A stretch of DNA of 44,170 nt, taken from the NCBI GenBank assembly GCA_009694265.1, contig SHVM01000010.1, forward strand, positions 1-44,170, given 5' to 3'. Below are positions 1 to 7,872 of this stretch, one piece after another (position 1 is the first letter of the stretch; each line of letters begins with the position of its first letter). The notes under the pieces were generated by a model. That model ran no database searches, had not been told where the DNA came from, and saw nothing but the letters and a program-made list of their open reading frames with translations. A program made the position numbers and the translations under genes. This stretch comes from Pseudolabrys sp. GTDB lineage: Bacteria > Pseudomonadota > Alphaproteobacteria > Rhizobiales > Xanthobacteraceae.

Positions 1-1
1 C

Positions 2-478
2 GAGGTCGGGCATATCTTTTATTTCGGCACCAAATATTCTGAGCCGATGAAGGCCGTGGTCTCCACCGGCGCGGGCGGTGACAAGCCGGTGCATATGGGT
101 TCTTACGGCATCGGGCCGAGTAGGCTGGTCGCCGCCATCATCGAGGCCTCGCACGACGCCGCCGGCATTATTTGGCCGGAGGCGGTCGCGCCCTTCAAGG
201 TCGCGATCCTCAATCTCAAGCAGGGCGATGCCGCCACCGATGCGGCGTGCGAACAGCTTTATCGCGATCTCACCGCCAAGGGCGTCGAAGTTCTCTACAA
301 CGATCTCGACGAGCGGGCGGGCGCCAAATTCGCCGCGGCCGACCTGATCGGTGTGCCCTGGCAGGTCATGGTGGGCCCGCGCGGGCTGGCCGAAGGCAAG
401 GTCGAGGTCAAGAAACGCGCCGACGGAGCTAAGGAACTGATGACGCCGGCGGCGGCGCTCGATTTGCTGGGCAAGTGA
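2..478 (+). CDS. proS: Prolyl-tRNA synthetase, C-terminal part (5' truncated by window edge)
   Basis: The reading frame is open from the first complete codon of the window and ends at TGA 476-478, so only the last 158 or so residues are present. ProRS is a cytoplasmic class II aminoacyl-tRNA synthetase that charges tRNA-Pro. The start of the fragment has the class II catalytic-core ending with motif 3 (FGTKYSEPM, then [17 protein letters not shown]). The rest ([12 protein letters not shown] to LDLLGK) is the C-terminal anticodon-binding domain. It ends directly after that domain, as in the short alphaproteobacterial ProRS. lolC follows on the same strand after 173 bp, the order usual in Rhizobiales. 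The first methionine in the fragment (47) is internal, not a start. Confidence 0.95.
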   Translation, partial: EVGHIFYFGTKYSEPMKAVVSTGAGGDKPVHMGSYGIGPSRLVAAIIEASHDAAGIIWPEAVAPFKVAILNLKQGDAATDAACEQLYRDLTAKGVEVLYNDLDERAGAKFAAADLIGVPWQVMVGPRGLAEGKVEVKKRADGAKELMTPAAALDLLGK

Positions 479-479
479 T

Positions 480-560
480 CGAATAGCGAGTAGCGAGTGG
501 CGAATAGGGCGGCAAAAGCTGTCCTATTCTTTCTATTCGATACGCGCTATTTGCTAGTCG
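480..560. repeat. Inverted array of 7-bp repeats between proS and lolC
   Basis: Four head-to-tail heptads of the form CGARTRG run from 480 to 507 (CGAATAG, CGAGTAG, CGAGTGG, CGAATAG). After a short spacer, the complementary heptads appear in degenerate form at 524-560 (CTATTCT, CTATTCG, CTATTTG, CTAGTCG). Arms 491-507 and 533-549 match at 14 of 17 positions when one is reverse-complemented, and GAATAGG 502-508 pairs perfectly with CCTATTC 523-529. In RNA this would be a long imperfect hairpin just after the proS stop, so it could act as a transcript end or stabiliser. There is no clear T-tract. Confidence 0.6.
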
Positions 561-651
561 CGCCTCAACAAACCTGTGCGCTCTCAAAGGTTTCGCCCAC
601 GAATCCGCCAGAATCGTGTGAAAACTTCGGTGGCGTGGGAACCAAGCCTCA

Positions 652-1920
652 ATGACCGAGACCGACGGGACGCGGCCCTTCTCGCCGTTCGAATGGATGC
701 TGTCGCTGCGCTACCTGCGGGCGCGGCGCAAGGAAGGATTCATCTCGGTCATCGCCGGGTTCTCCTTCCTCGGCATCATGCTGGGCGTCGCCACCCTCAT
801 CATCGTAATGGCGGTGATGAATGGGTTCCGCAAAGAGTTACTCGACAAGATTCTCGGCCTCAACGGCCATCTGCTGATCCAGCCACTGGAAAAGCCGCTG
901 ACCGATTGGGAGGAAGTCGCCGCCCGCATCGCCTCCGTCAAAGGCATCAAGCTCGCCGCGCCCATTGTCGAAGGCCAGGCGCTGGCGTCCTCACCGTTTA
1001 ATGCCGGCGGCGTGCTCATTCGCGGCATCCGGCTGATGGATATGGAAAAGCTTCCCTCCATCATCAACAACATCAAGCAGGGCTCGCTCGGCGGCTTCGA
1101 CGAAGGGCAGGGGGTTGCCATCGGACGCCGGCTCGCCGACCGGCTCTCCTTGCGTTCCGGCGACAATATCACGCTGGTGGCGCCGCGCGGCGCGGTGACG
1201 CCGATGGGCACCACACCGCGCATCAAAATCTACAAGATAGCGGCGGTGTTCGAGATCGGCATGTCGGAATACGATTCCTCCATGGTGTTCATGCCGCTGA
1301 AGGAAGCGCAGGCCTATTTCAACCGCGCCGGCGATGTCACCGCGATTGAGGTCTATACCGACAATCCCGACCGCGTCGACCGCTACCGGAAAGAGGTGAC
1401 CGACGCCGCCAAGCGGCCGATCTACATGATCGACTGGCGGCAACGCAACGCGACCTTCTTCAATGCGCTGCAGGTCGAGCGCAATGTGATGTTCATGATT
1501 CTAACGCTCATTGTGCTGGTCGCCGCGCTCAACATCGTGTCCGGTCTGATCATGCTGGTGAAGGATAAAGGGCAGGACATCGCGATCCTGCGCACCATGG
1601 GCGCCACACAAGGCGCCATCATGCGCGTGTTCCTGATCACCGGCGCGGCCATCGGCGTCGTTGGCACCATGGTCGGTTTCCTGCTCGGCGTGGTGATCTG
1701 CTTTAATATCGAGAGCATCCGGCAATTCATGTCGTGGCTCACCAGCACCGAGCTGTTCTCGCCGGAGCTTTATTTCCTTTCGCGGCTTCCCGCCGAGATG
1801 GATACTGGCGAGACCACCGCGGTGGTGGTGATGGCGCTCACGCTCTCGCTGCTCGCCACCCTCTATCCGTCCTGGCGCGCGGCGCGCCTCGATCCGGTTG
1901 AGGCGCTGCGCTATGAGTGA
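652..1920 (+). CDS. lolC: Lipoprotein-releasing ABC transporter permease LolC/LolE
   Basis: Inner-membrane permease of the Lol system, which extracts mature outer-membrane lipoproteins from the inner membrane and passes them to LolA. The 422-residue protein has the LolC/E N-terminus ([20 protein letters not shown]), a first membrane segment at about 31-56, a large periplasmic domain to about residue 270, and three C-terminal membrane segments in the FtsX/MacB-type permease fold ending [17 protein letters not shown]. Alphaproteobacteria usually have one hybrid LolC/E protein, and no second permease gene is seen here. The ATG at 652 gives the expected family N-terminus. The stop overlaps the lolD start by 8 bp, so the two are probably translationally coupled. 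Confidence 0.93.
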   Translation: MTETDGTRPFSPFEWMLSLRYLRARRKEGFISVIAGFSFLGIMLGVATLIIVMAVMNGFRKELLDKILGLNGHLLIQPLEKPLTDWEEVAARIASVKGIKLAAPIVEGQALASSPFNAGGVLIRGIRLMDMEKLPSIINNIKQGSLGGFDEGQGVAIGRRLADRLSLRSGDNITLVAPRGAVTPMGTTPRIKIYKIAAVFEIGMSEYDSSMVFMPLKEAQAYFNRAGDVTAIEVYTDNPDRVDRYRKEVTDAAKRPIYMIDWRQRNATFFNALQVERNVMFMILTLIVLVAALNIVSGLIMLVKDKGQDIAILRTMGATQGAIMRVFLITGAAIGVVGTMVGFLLGVVICFNIESIRQFMSWLTSTELFSPELYFLSRLPAEMDTGETTAVVVMALTLSLLATLYPSWRAARLDPVEALRYE

Positions 1921-2644
1921 CACTCTCGCCGATGCGAATGTCGAGGCGGCCGAGGGAGAGCAGGACATCCCGATCCTGTTTCTGCAAGGGGTCGAGCGTC
2001 ACTACCAGCAGGGTGACGCCACGCTGCATATTCTCAACGGCGCGGAACTGGCAATCTGGGCCGGGCAATCGGTGGCGCTGGTGGCGCCGTCGGGCGCCGG
2101 CAAATCGACGCTGCTGCATATCGCCGGACTGTTGGAGCATCCCGACCACGGCGACGTCTTTATCGACGGCCGCGCCACCGCGGGCCTGCCCGATCATGAG
2201 CGCACGCGCATCCGCCGCAACGAAATCGGCTTCGTCTATCAGTCGCACCATCTGCTGCCGGAATTCACCGCGCTGGAAAACGTGCTGCTGCCGCAGATGA
2301 TCCGCGGCCTCACGCGCGACGAGGCACGCAAGCGCGCGGTGGAACTGCTTGGCTATCTCGGCCTGCAAGCCCGGCTCAATCACCAGCCGGCGGAACTCTC
2401 CGGCGGCGAACAGCAGCGCGTGGCGATTGCGCGCGCGGTCGCAAATGCCCCAAGGATTTTGCTGGCCGACGAGCCGACCGGCAATCTCGACATCCGTACC
2501 GCCGATCACGTTTTCGCCGCTCTGACGCAGCTCGTGCGCGCCTCGGGTCTGGCCACCATCATCGCCACCCACAACATGGAACTCGCCGCCCGCATGGACC
2601 GGCGGGTGACGTTGCGGGACGGGCAGGTGGTGGAGATGGAGTAG
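1913..2644 (+). CDS. lolD: Lipoprotein-releasing ABC transporter ATPase LolD
   Basis: Cytoplasmic ATPase that powers LolC/E. The 243-residue protein shows all ABC signatures in order: Walker A (PSGAGKST, about residues 63-70), Q-loop ([12 protein letters not shown]), signature [14 protein letters not shown], Walker B with catalytic Glu ([12 protein letters not shown]) and the switch His (IIATHNMEL). I chose the ATG at 1913, which lies inside the last codons of lolC, giving MSDTLADA. An in-frame start at 1898 would add only five residues and deepen the overlap. The gene ends a two-gene operon; the next transcription unit begins in the SOS-type promoter about 100 bp downstream. Confidence 0.95.
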   Translation: MSDTLADANVEAAEGEQDIPILFLQGVERHYQQGDATLHILNGAELAIWAGQSVALVAPSGAGKSTLLHIAGLLEHPDHGDVFIDGRATAGLPDHERTRIRRNEIGFVYQSHHLLPEFTALENVLLPQMIRGLTRDEARKRAVELLGYLGLQARLNHQPAELSGGEQQRVAIARAVANAPRILLADEPTGNLDIRTADHVFAALTQLVRASGLATIIATHNMELAARMDRRVTLRDGQVVEME

Positions 2645-2737
2645 GGGGCGTGGACTAACCCGAAGCAACACATTTCGTATATAACCAATTGAAATAAATA
2701 GTATTTTTGGCGGTTACCGGGCGCCGATATTTGGCGT

Positions 2738-2766
2738 TTGACAAAGAACATAACAGGAACTATGTT
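2738..2766 (+). promoter_or_regulatory. SOS promoter: -35 and -10 boxes flanking a LexA box
   Basis: TTGACA at 2738-2743 and TATGTT at 2761-2766 are separated by exactly 17 bp, an excellent sigma-70-type promoter. Its spacer is almost entirely a GAAC-N7-GAAC element (GAACATAACAGGAAC, 2746-2760), the reverse complement of GTTC-N7-GTTC, the LexA operator of Alphaproteobacteria. LexA bound there would block RNA polymerase. Transcription would begin near 2773, just before the ribosome binding site of the 32-codon ORF. An AT-rich stretch at about 2676-2712 could serve as an UP element. Confidence 0.8.
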
Positions 2767-2792
2767 CCCTGTCCGTTCTGGGGAGATATTCC

Positions 2793-2891
2793 ATGTTCAA
2801 AGCCGTTGTTCAAGAAGCCGCCGCCCTCGCATCGCTGACGTTGTTCGTGAGCATGATCGCTATCTGGTCGCAGGTCTTCAGTAACCTGTGA
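2793..2891 (+). CDS. SOS-controlled single-pass membrane microprotein, SidA-like candidate
   Basis: A 32-codon ORF (ATG 2793, TGA 2889) with a strong Shine-Dalgarno run GGGGAGAT at 2780-2787, seven bases before the ATG. The peptide begins MFKAVVQEAA and has a hydrophobic helix from about residue 9 to 29, with one Lys near the N-terminus, Trp25 and Gln27 near the far end, and the C-terminus SNL. This fits a small inner-membrane protein. It stands alone behind a LexA-box promoter, between lolD and dnaE. Caulobacter SidA is an SOS-induced inner-membrane peptide of about 29 residues that blocks division at the late divisome (FtsW/FtsN). Size, topology, regulation and, as far as I recall, location next to dnaE all match. 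Homology and function are inferred, not shown. Confidence 0.75.
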   Translation: MFKAVVQEAAALASLTLFVSMIAIWSQVFSNL

Positions 2892-2919
2892 AAACGTTCA
2901 GCAACCTCTAATCCGTAAT

Positions 2920-3022
2920 CGTCATGGCCAGGTCCCGGCCATCCACGTCGTTGGTTTCGCGTTGAGTTTAAAGATGTGGATGCCCGGCCCAAGGTTGAAG
3001 GGCCTTTGGGCCGGGCATGACG
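2920..3022. repeat. Large intergenic palindromic repeat upstream of dnaE
   Basis: The outer arms are CGTCATGGCC (2920-2929) and GGGCATGACG (3013-3022). An inner pair, 2935-2949 against 2973-2987, matches at 13 of 15 positions and contains ATCCACGTC / GATGTGGAT. The right half also folds on itself: GCCCGGCCCAA (2982-2992) is perfectly complementary to TTGGGCCGGGC (3006-3016). Two alternative folds are therefore possible. The sequence resembles a dispersed non-coding repeat class common between genes in Bradyrhizobium-type genomes (recognised by memory only). No ORF or T-tract is associated with it. Apart from this repeat, the microprotein and its promoter, I see nothing else in 2645-3147. Confidence 0.65.
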
Positions 3023-3147
3023 AACCAAGGGCACGCGCGATCCCGCGACGCGCCCTGGGAAAAGCGGGCATAGCCTGCCGATGTGCGGCTGAAGTGGTGG
3101 ACTTAGCGCGCTTGCATGCTCACTTTGGATGAGTGAGAGAATCATCC

Positions 3148-6100
3148 ATGTCCAACCTCGATTTCGTGCACTTGCACGTGCACTCGTCCTATTCGCTGCT
3201 GGAAGGCGCGCTGCCGATTGCGCGGCTCGCAGATCTCGCGAAGGCCGACAAGCAGGCCGCACTCGCGCTCACCGACACCGACAACATGTTTGGCGCGCTC
3301 GAGTTCTCTGAAAAGCTCGCGGGTAGCGGCATCCAGCCGATCATCGGCTGCGCACTGGCGATCGATTTCGGCGACACTGATCACGGCGCGCGCAACGCCA
3401 ATGCGCAGCCCGACCGTTCGCGCATCGTACTACTCGCCACCAGCGACGCCGCCTATCGCAGCCTGATGCGGCTGTCCTCGCGCGCCTTCATGGATTCAGC
3501 CCCGAACGAGCCACCGCGGCTCAAGCTCGAATGGCTCGCGGGCGAGACGGACGGCATCATCGCGCTCACTGGCGGCCCGGGCGGCCCACTCGATTCGGCG
3601 ATTGCCGCCGGCCAAAGCCAGATCGCAACCGCGCGGCTCGACGCGCTGCTCAACTTGTTTGGCGACCGGCTCTATATCGAGTTGCAGCGTCACGGCACCG
3701 CCCATGAGCGCATGACCGAGCCGGTGCTGATCGATCTCGCCTACCGCAAAAACATTCCGCTGGTCGCCGCCAACGAGCCGTATTTCGCGACCGCCGCCGA
3801 CCACGAGGCGCATGACGCTTTGATCTGCATCGCCGAAGGCCGTTTTGTGTCGGAATCCGACCGTCGCCAGCTTAATGCCGAGCATCGCTTCAAAAGCCGC
3901 GCCGAGATGCGCGAGCTGTTCGCCGATCTGCCGGAGGCGCTCGCCAATACCGTCGAGATCGCGCAACGTTGCGCATTCCGTCCGCTCACGCATCAGCCAA
4001 TCCTGCCGCGCTTTTCGCTCGGCGAGGGCGGCAGCGTGGTCGACGAGGCGGAGGAGTTGCGCAAGCGCGCCGAACTGGGCCTCACGCAGCGGCTCACCAC
4101 CGCGGGCCTGGCGCCCGGGCACAGCACGGATGAATACCGCGAGCGGCTCGACTTCGAGCTCGGCGTCATCGCCGGCATGAAATATCCCGGTTACTTTTTG
4201 ATCGTCGCCGATTTCATCCAGTGGGCGAAGGCGAAAGGCATTCCGGTCGGGCCCGGCCGCGGCTCCGGTGCAGGCTCGCTCGTTTCCTACGCGCTCACCA
4301 TTACCGATCTCGATCCGATCCGCTTCGGGCTATTGTTCGAGCGCTTCCTCAATCCCGAGCGCGTGTCGATGCCCGACTTCGACATCGACTTTTGCCAGGA
4401 CCGTCGCGACGAAGTGATCCGCTACGTGCAGGAGCGTTACGGCCGCGACCAGGTAGCCCAAATCATCACCTTCGGCACCTTGCAAGCGCGCGGCGTGCTG
4501 CGCGATGTCGGCCGCGTACTACAAATGCCCTATGGCCAGGTCGACAAGCTGTGCAAGCTGGTGCCGCAAAATCCGACCAGTCCGATCTCGCTGGCGCAAG
4601 CCATTGAGGGCGAGCCGAAACTGCAAGCCGAGCGCGACGGCGATCCGGTGGTCAAGCGCGCCTTCGACATCGCCCGAAAACTCGAAGGCCTCACGCGCCA
4701 CGCCTCAACGCACGCCGCCGGCATCGTGATCGGCGACCGCCCGTTGACGGAACTCGTGCCGCTCTATCGCGATCCGAAATCCGACATGCCGGTCACCCAG
4801 TTCAACATGAAATGGGTGGAGCAGGCGGGCTTGGTGAAATTCGATTTTCTCGGCCTGAAAACGCTCACCGTGCTGCAGACCGCAGTCGCACTGGTGGCGC
4901 GGCGCGGCATCGAGATCGATCTCACCGCCATCCCGCTCGACGACAAGGGCACCTACGATCTGCTGGCGCGCGCCGAAGCGGTCGGTGTGTTTCAGCTGGA
5001 AAGCGCCGGTATGCGGCGCGCGCTGCTCGACATGCGGCCCGACCGTTTCGAGGACATCATCGCGCTGGTCGCGCTCTACCGCCCCGGCCCGATGGCGAAT
5101 ATCCCGACCTATTGCGCGCGCAAGCACGGCATGGAGCAGCCGGATTACATTCATCCCAGGCTCGAGCCGATCCTGAAGGAAACCTTCGGCGTCATCGTCT
5201 ATCAGGAACAGGTGATGCAAGCTGCGCAAATTCTGGCCGGCTTCACACTCGGCCAGGCGGATCTGCTGCGCCGCGCCATGGGCAAGAAGATCAGAAAAGA
5301 AATGCAGGCGCAGCGCAACGATTTCGTCGAAGGCGCCATCAAGAACAATATCGAACGCTATCAGGCCGACGCGATCTTCGATCTACTCGAGCGTTTTGCC
5401 GAATACGGCTTCAACAAGAGCCACGCCGCCGCCTATGCGCTGGTCGCCTATCAGACCGCTTACATGAAGGCGAATTATCCGGTCGAATTTCTGGCTGCGA
5501 CCATGACGCTCGACATGGGCAATACCGACAAGCTCGCTGAATTTCGCGCCGAAGCCGAGCGTCTCGGCATCAAGGTCGATCCGCCGTCGATCAATCGCTC
5601 GCACGCGGCTTTCGAGGTGGACGGCAACACCATCGTCTATGCGCTGGCAGCCCTCAAAGGCGTCGGCAAGCAGGCGGTGGAGACGATCATCGAAGCGCGC
5701 TCCGCCGCCAAATTTGCCGATTTGGCTGATTTCGCGAGCCGCGTTAATCCGCGCGCCATCAACAAGCGCGTGCTGGAAAGCCTTGCCTGCGCCGGCGCCT
5801 TCGATGCGTTCGAGCCCAACCGTGCGCGCGTCATGGCCGCGGTCGATAGTGTGCTCGGGCGCGCGCAACGTGCGCATGAGGGCGCCGAGCTCGGCCAGAG
5901 CGAATTGTTCGGTGGCGGGACGCAGCGCGAGCCGATTATGCTGCCGCCGATGGAGCCGTGGCTGCCGGCGGAACGGCTGCGCCGCGAATATGACGCAGTC
6001 GGGTTCTTTCTGTCTGGCCATCCGCTCGACGATTACGCCACCGTGCTCAAAAAACTGCGCGTGCAATCGTGGGCGGAATTCTCGCGCGCGGTGAAGATGG

Positions 6101-6597
6101 GCGCGACGGCGGGCAGGGTAGCCGGCACCGTGGTGTCGCGCACCGAGCGGCGCACGCGCACCGGCAGCAAGATGGGCATTTTCGGGCTGTCCGATCCGAC
6201 CGGCCATTACGAGGCGATTATTTTCTCGGAAGGATTGGCCGAGCATCGCGATCTGCTCGAGCCTGGCACCGCGGTGCTGTTGTTTCTGTCGGCCGAGGTC
6301 CAAGGCGACGAGGTGCGCGCCCGCATCCAGTCGGCCGAGCCGCTCGATCAGGCTGCCGCCAATCTGCACAAAGGCCTGCGGGTTTTCCTGCGCGATGGCG
6401 CCCCGATTGAGGGCGTGGCTAAGCGGCTTGAGCCGGCGTCCCGCGCGAGCAACGGCGACGGCGAAGTGAGCATGGTGCTGATGCTCAAGCAAGGCACCGA
6501 GGTCGAGGTGAAACTTCCCGGCCGCTTCAAGGTCTCGCCGCAAATCGCCGGCGCCATCAAGGCGGTGCCCGGCGTGGTGCAGGTCGAGGCGGTCTAG
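3148..6597 (+). CDS. dnaE: DNA polymerase III alpha subunit
   Basis: Catalytic subunit of the replicative polymerase; 1149 residues, the usual length. The N-terminal PHP domain starts with FVHLHVHSSYSLLEGA. The C-family polymerase core follows, with GRGSGAGSLVSYA and the metal-binding Asp pair in PDFDIDF (about D410/D412). The third catalytic Asp is in VKFDFLGLKTL (D566). Fingers and beta-clamp regions include YGFNKSHAAAYALVAYQT. A C-terminal OB fold starts near RVAGTVVSRTERRT. Start choice: ATG 3148 gives the family N-terminus MSNLDFVHLH; an in-frame GTG at 3133 would add MRESS. A CTCACT/AGTGAG hairpin (3119-3137) lies over the start region. This is the housekeeping DnaE, not the mutagenic DnaE2. 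Confidence 0.96.
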   Translation: MSNLDFVHLHVHSSYSLLEGALPIARLADLAKADKQAALALTDTDNMFGALEFSEKLAGSGIQPIIGCALAIDFGDTDHGARNANAQPDRSRIVLLATSDAAYRSLMRLSSRAFMDSAPNEPPRLKLEWLAGETDGIIALTGGPGGPLDSAIAAGQSQIATARLDALLNLFGDRLYIELQRHGTAHERMTEPVLIDLAYRKNIPLVAANEPYFATAADHEAHDALICIAEGRFVSESDRRQLNAEHRFKSRAEMRELFADLPEALANTVEIAQRCAFRPLTHQPILPRFSLGEGGSVVDEAEELRKRAELGLTQRLTTAGLAPGHSTDEYRERLDFELGVIAGMKYPGYFLIVADFIQWAKAKGIPVGPGRGSGAGSLVSYALTITDLDPIRFGLLFERFLNPERVSMPDFDIDFCQDRRDEVIRYVQERYGRDQVAQIITFGTLQARGVLRDVGRVLQMPYGQVDKLCKLVPQNPTSPISLAQAIEGEPKLQAERDGDPVVKRAFDIARKLEGLTRHASTHAAGIVIGDRPLTELVPLYRDPKSDMPVTQFNMKWVEQAGLVKFDFLGLKTLTVLQTAVALVARRGIEIDLTAIPLDDKGTYDLLARAEAVGVFQLESAGMRRALLDMRPDRFEDIIALVALYRPGPMANIPTYCARKHGMEQPDYIHPRLEPILKETFGVIVYQEQVMQAAQILAGFTLGQADLLRRAMGKKIRKEMQAQRNDFVEGAIKNNIERYQADAIFDLLERFAEYGFNKSHAAAYALVAYQTAYMKANYPVEFLAATMTLDMGNTDKLAEFRAEAERLGIKVDPPSINRSHAAFEVDGNTIVYALAALKGVGKQAVETIIEARSAAKFADLADFASRVNPRAINKRVLESLACAGAFDAFEPNRARVMAAVDSVLGRAQRAHEGAELGQSELFGGGTQREPIMLPPMEPWLPAERLRREYDAVGFFLSGHPLDDYATVLKKLRVQSWAEFSRAVKMGATAGRVAGTVVSRTERRTRTGSKMGIFGLSDPTGHYEAIIFSEGLAEHRDLLEPGTAVLLFLSAEVQGDEVRARIQSAEPLDQAAANLHKGLRVFLRDGAPIEGVAKRLEPASRASNGDGEVSMVLMLKQGTEVEVKLPGRFKVSPQIAGAIKAVPGVVQVEAV

Positions 6598-6652
6598 CGC
6601 ATCCATTTTTAAGTGCTAGTCTCCACCGGGCTCCATCCGGGAGAGGCTCATC

Positions 6653-7712
6653 ATGCGCCGCCATGGTCTGTCACGCCGCGAACTTCTCAAAGCATCCGTA
6701 GCACTTGGCCTCACCGCCTATGCCGCGCCCGTGCGCGCTGCGCTGCCCCTGCGGAGACAATCACGCCGGCGCTGATCGAGGCGGCGAAAAAGGAAGGCCG
6801 CGTGGTCTGGTACACCTCGGCCGATCTGCAACTTGCCGAAACCGTCGCCAAAGCCTTCGAGAAAAAATTAGGCGTCACTGCCCGCGTCGAGCGCGCCGGC
6901 GCCGAGCGCATTTACACCCGTATTGGCCAGGAATACTCCGTCGGCATCCACTCGGTCGATGCGGCTAACACCGGCACGCCGCGCAATTCACCGCCTGGAA
7001 GCAGCAGAAACTGCTCGTGGCCTATGTGCCGGAGGATGTCGCCAAGAATATTCCGGCCGAGCATCGCGACCCGGATGGTTTTTTTGCCATTGTGCGCTCG
7101 ACGCTCTGCGTGATCGCCTACAATCCCGACATGATCAAGCGCGAGCAGGCGCCGAATAGTTTTGCCGATCTGCTCGATCCGAAATGGCTGGGCAAGATGG
7201 TCAAGGCGAACCCGAGCTACAGCGGCACGATTATCACCTCGACCTATCAATTGGTACGCAATCTCGGCTGGCCCTATCTGGAAAAGCTGTCCAAGCAAAA
7301 AGTGATGCAGGTGCAATCGGCGACCGACACGCCGAAGAAGGTTATCCTCGGCGAACGCCCGGTGATGTTCGACGGCAATGAATATAATGTTCTCATTGCG
7401 AACGAGAGCGGCAAGCCGATCGTGCCGGTCTATGCCACCGAAGGCTCGCCGCTCGTCGCCATGCCGTCGGCGATCTTTGCGGCGGCGCCGCATCCTAATG
7501 CCGCGCGGCTGTTCCAGAGCTTCCTGTTCAGCGCCGAGGGCCAGCAATTGTTCGTGGACACGGGCGGTTTGCGTTCGGTGCATGCGCAGGTCAAGGATAA
7601 GCCCGGCCGCACAAAGCTGGCCTCGATCAAGATCATGAATACCGATCCGGCCGGCATGATCGCCCAGATGGACGACATCAAGCGGCGCTATTCGCAGTAT
7701 TTCGGGGTGTGA
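6653..7712 (+). pseudogene. Tat-exported iron-type ABC substrate-binding protein, broken by two frameshifts
   Basis: The gene reads as one protein only if the frame changes twice. Frame A starts at ATG 6653 with a twin-arginine signal (SRRELLK at residues 7-13, then a hydrophobic stretch ending AAPVRA). It stops at a TGA near 6776. Frame B carries ETITPALIEAAKKEGRVVWY to HSVDAANT, and frame C carries AQFTAWKQQKLLVAYVPEDV to RRYSQYFGV. One base restored near 6743 and one near 6976 would give an intact 353-residue protein of the family 1 / Fe(3+)-type extracellular solute-binding group. No permease or ATPase gene is adjacent, so it is an orphan. It may be a recent pseudogene or carry two sequencing errors. 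Confidence 0.8.
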
Positions 7713-7727
7713 CGTCTTTAGCACGCC

Positions 7728-7756
7728 TTGCATCCCCCAAATCGCGCCTATATAAG
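7728..7756 (+). promoter_or_regulatory. Predicted rpsB-tsf promoter
   Basis: TTGCAT (7728-7733) and TATAAG (7751-7756) are 17 bp apart, in the gap between the solute-binding protein gene and rpsB. This would start transcription near 7763, leaving a leader of about 110 nt before the rpsB ATG. The match is good for a sigma-70-type promoter, but it is predicted by eye only. Confidence 0.55.
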
Positions 7757-7762
7757 CGCGCC

Positions 7763-7872
7763 CATCACTCACGCGGACCGTGGCTTTAGGCCCCGACAAT
7801 GGGTCAAAAAGGCCGTCCGGTGGTCCCTTCACGGGGCTCACAACGTCCGCGGCGGATCAACCGGAGAAACTT
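7763..7872 (+). promoter_or_regulatory. Possible structured 5' leader of rpsB
   Basis: A GC-rich untranslated stretch between the predicted promoter and the rpsB ATG. It can pair GGACC (7775-7779) with GGTCC (7822-7826) around nested GGCC elements (7789-7792 and 7811-7814). The ribosome binding site GGAG lies at 7863-7866. Ribosomal protein S2 is known to repress its own mRNA through the leader in other bacteria, so an autoregulatory role is plausible. The fold has not been tested against covariation. An open frame in phase with rpsB runs back to 7780, but I consider it non-coding. Confidence 0.35.

Noticed and set aside
2796-2815. Second LexA box inside the microprotein ORF (GTTC and GTTC)
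   Set aside because: The spacing is nine bases, not seven, so it does not fit the alphaproteobacterial LexA operator.
7780-7872. In-frame extension of rpsB upstream of ATG 7873
   Set aside because: ATG 7873 has a GGAG site and matches the S2 N-terminus; the upstream stretch is better read as a leader.
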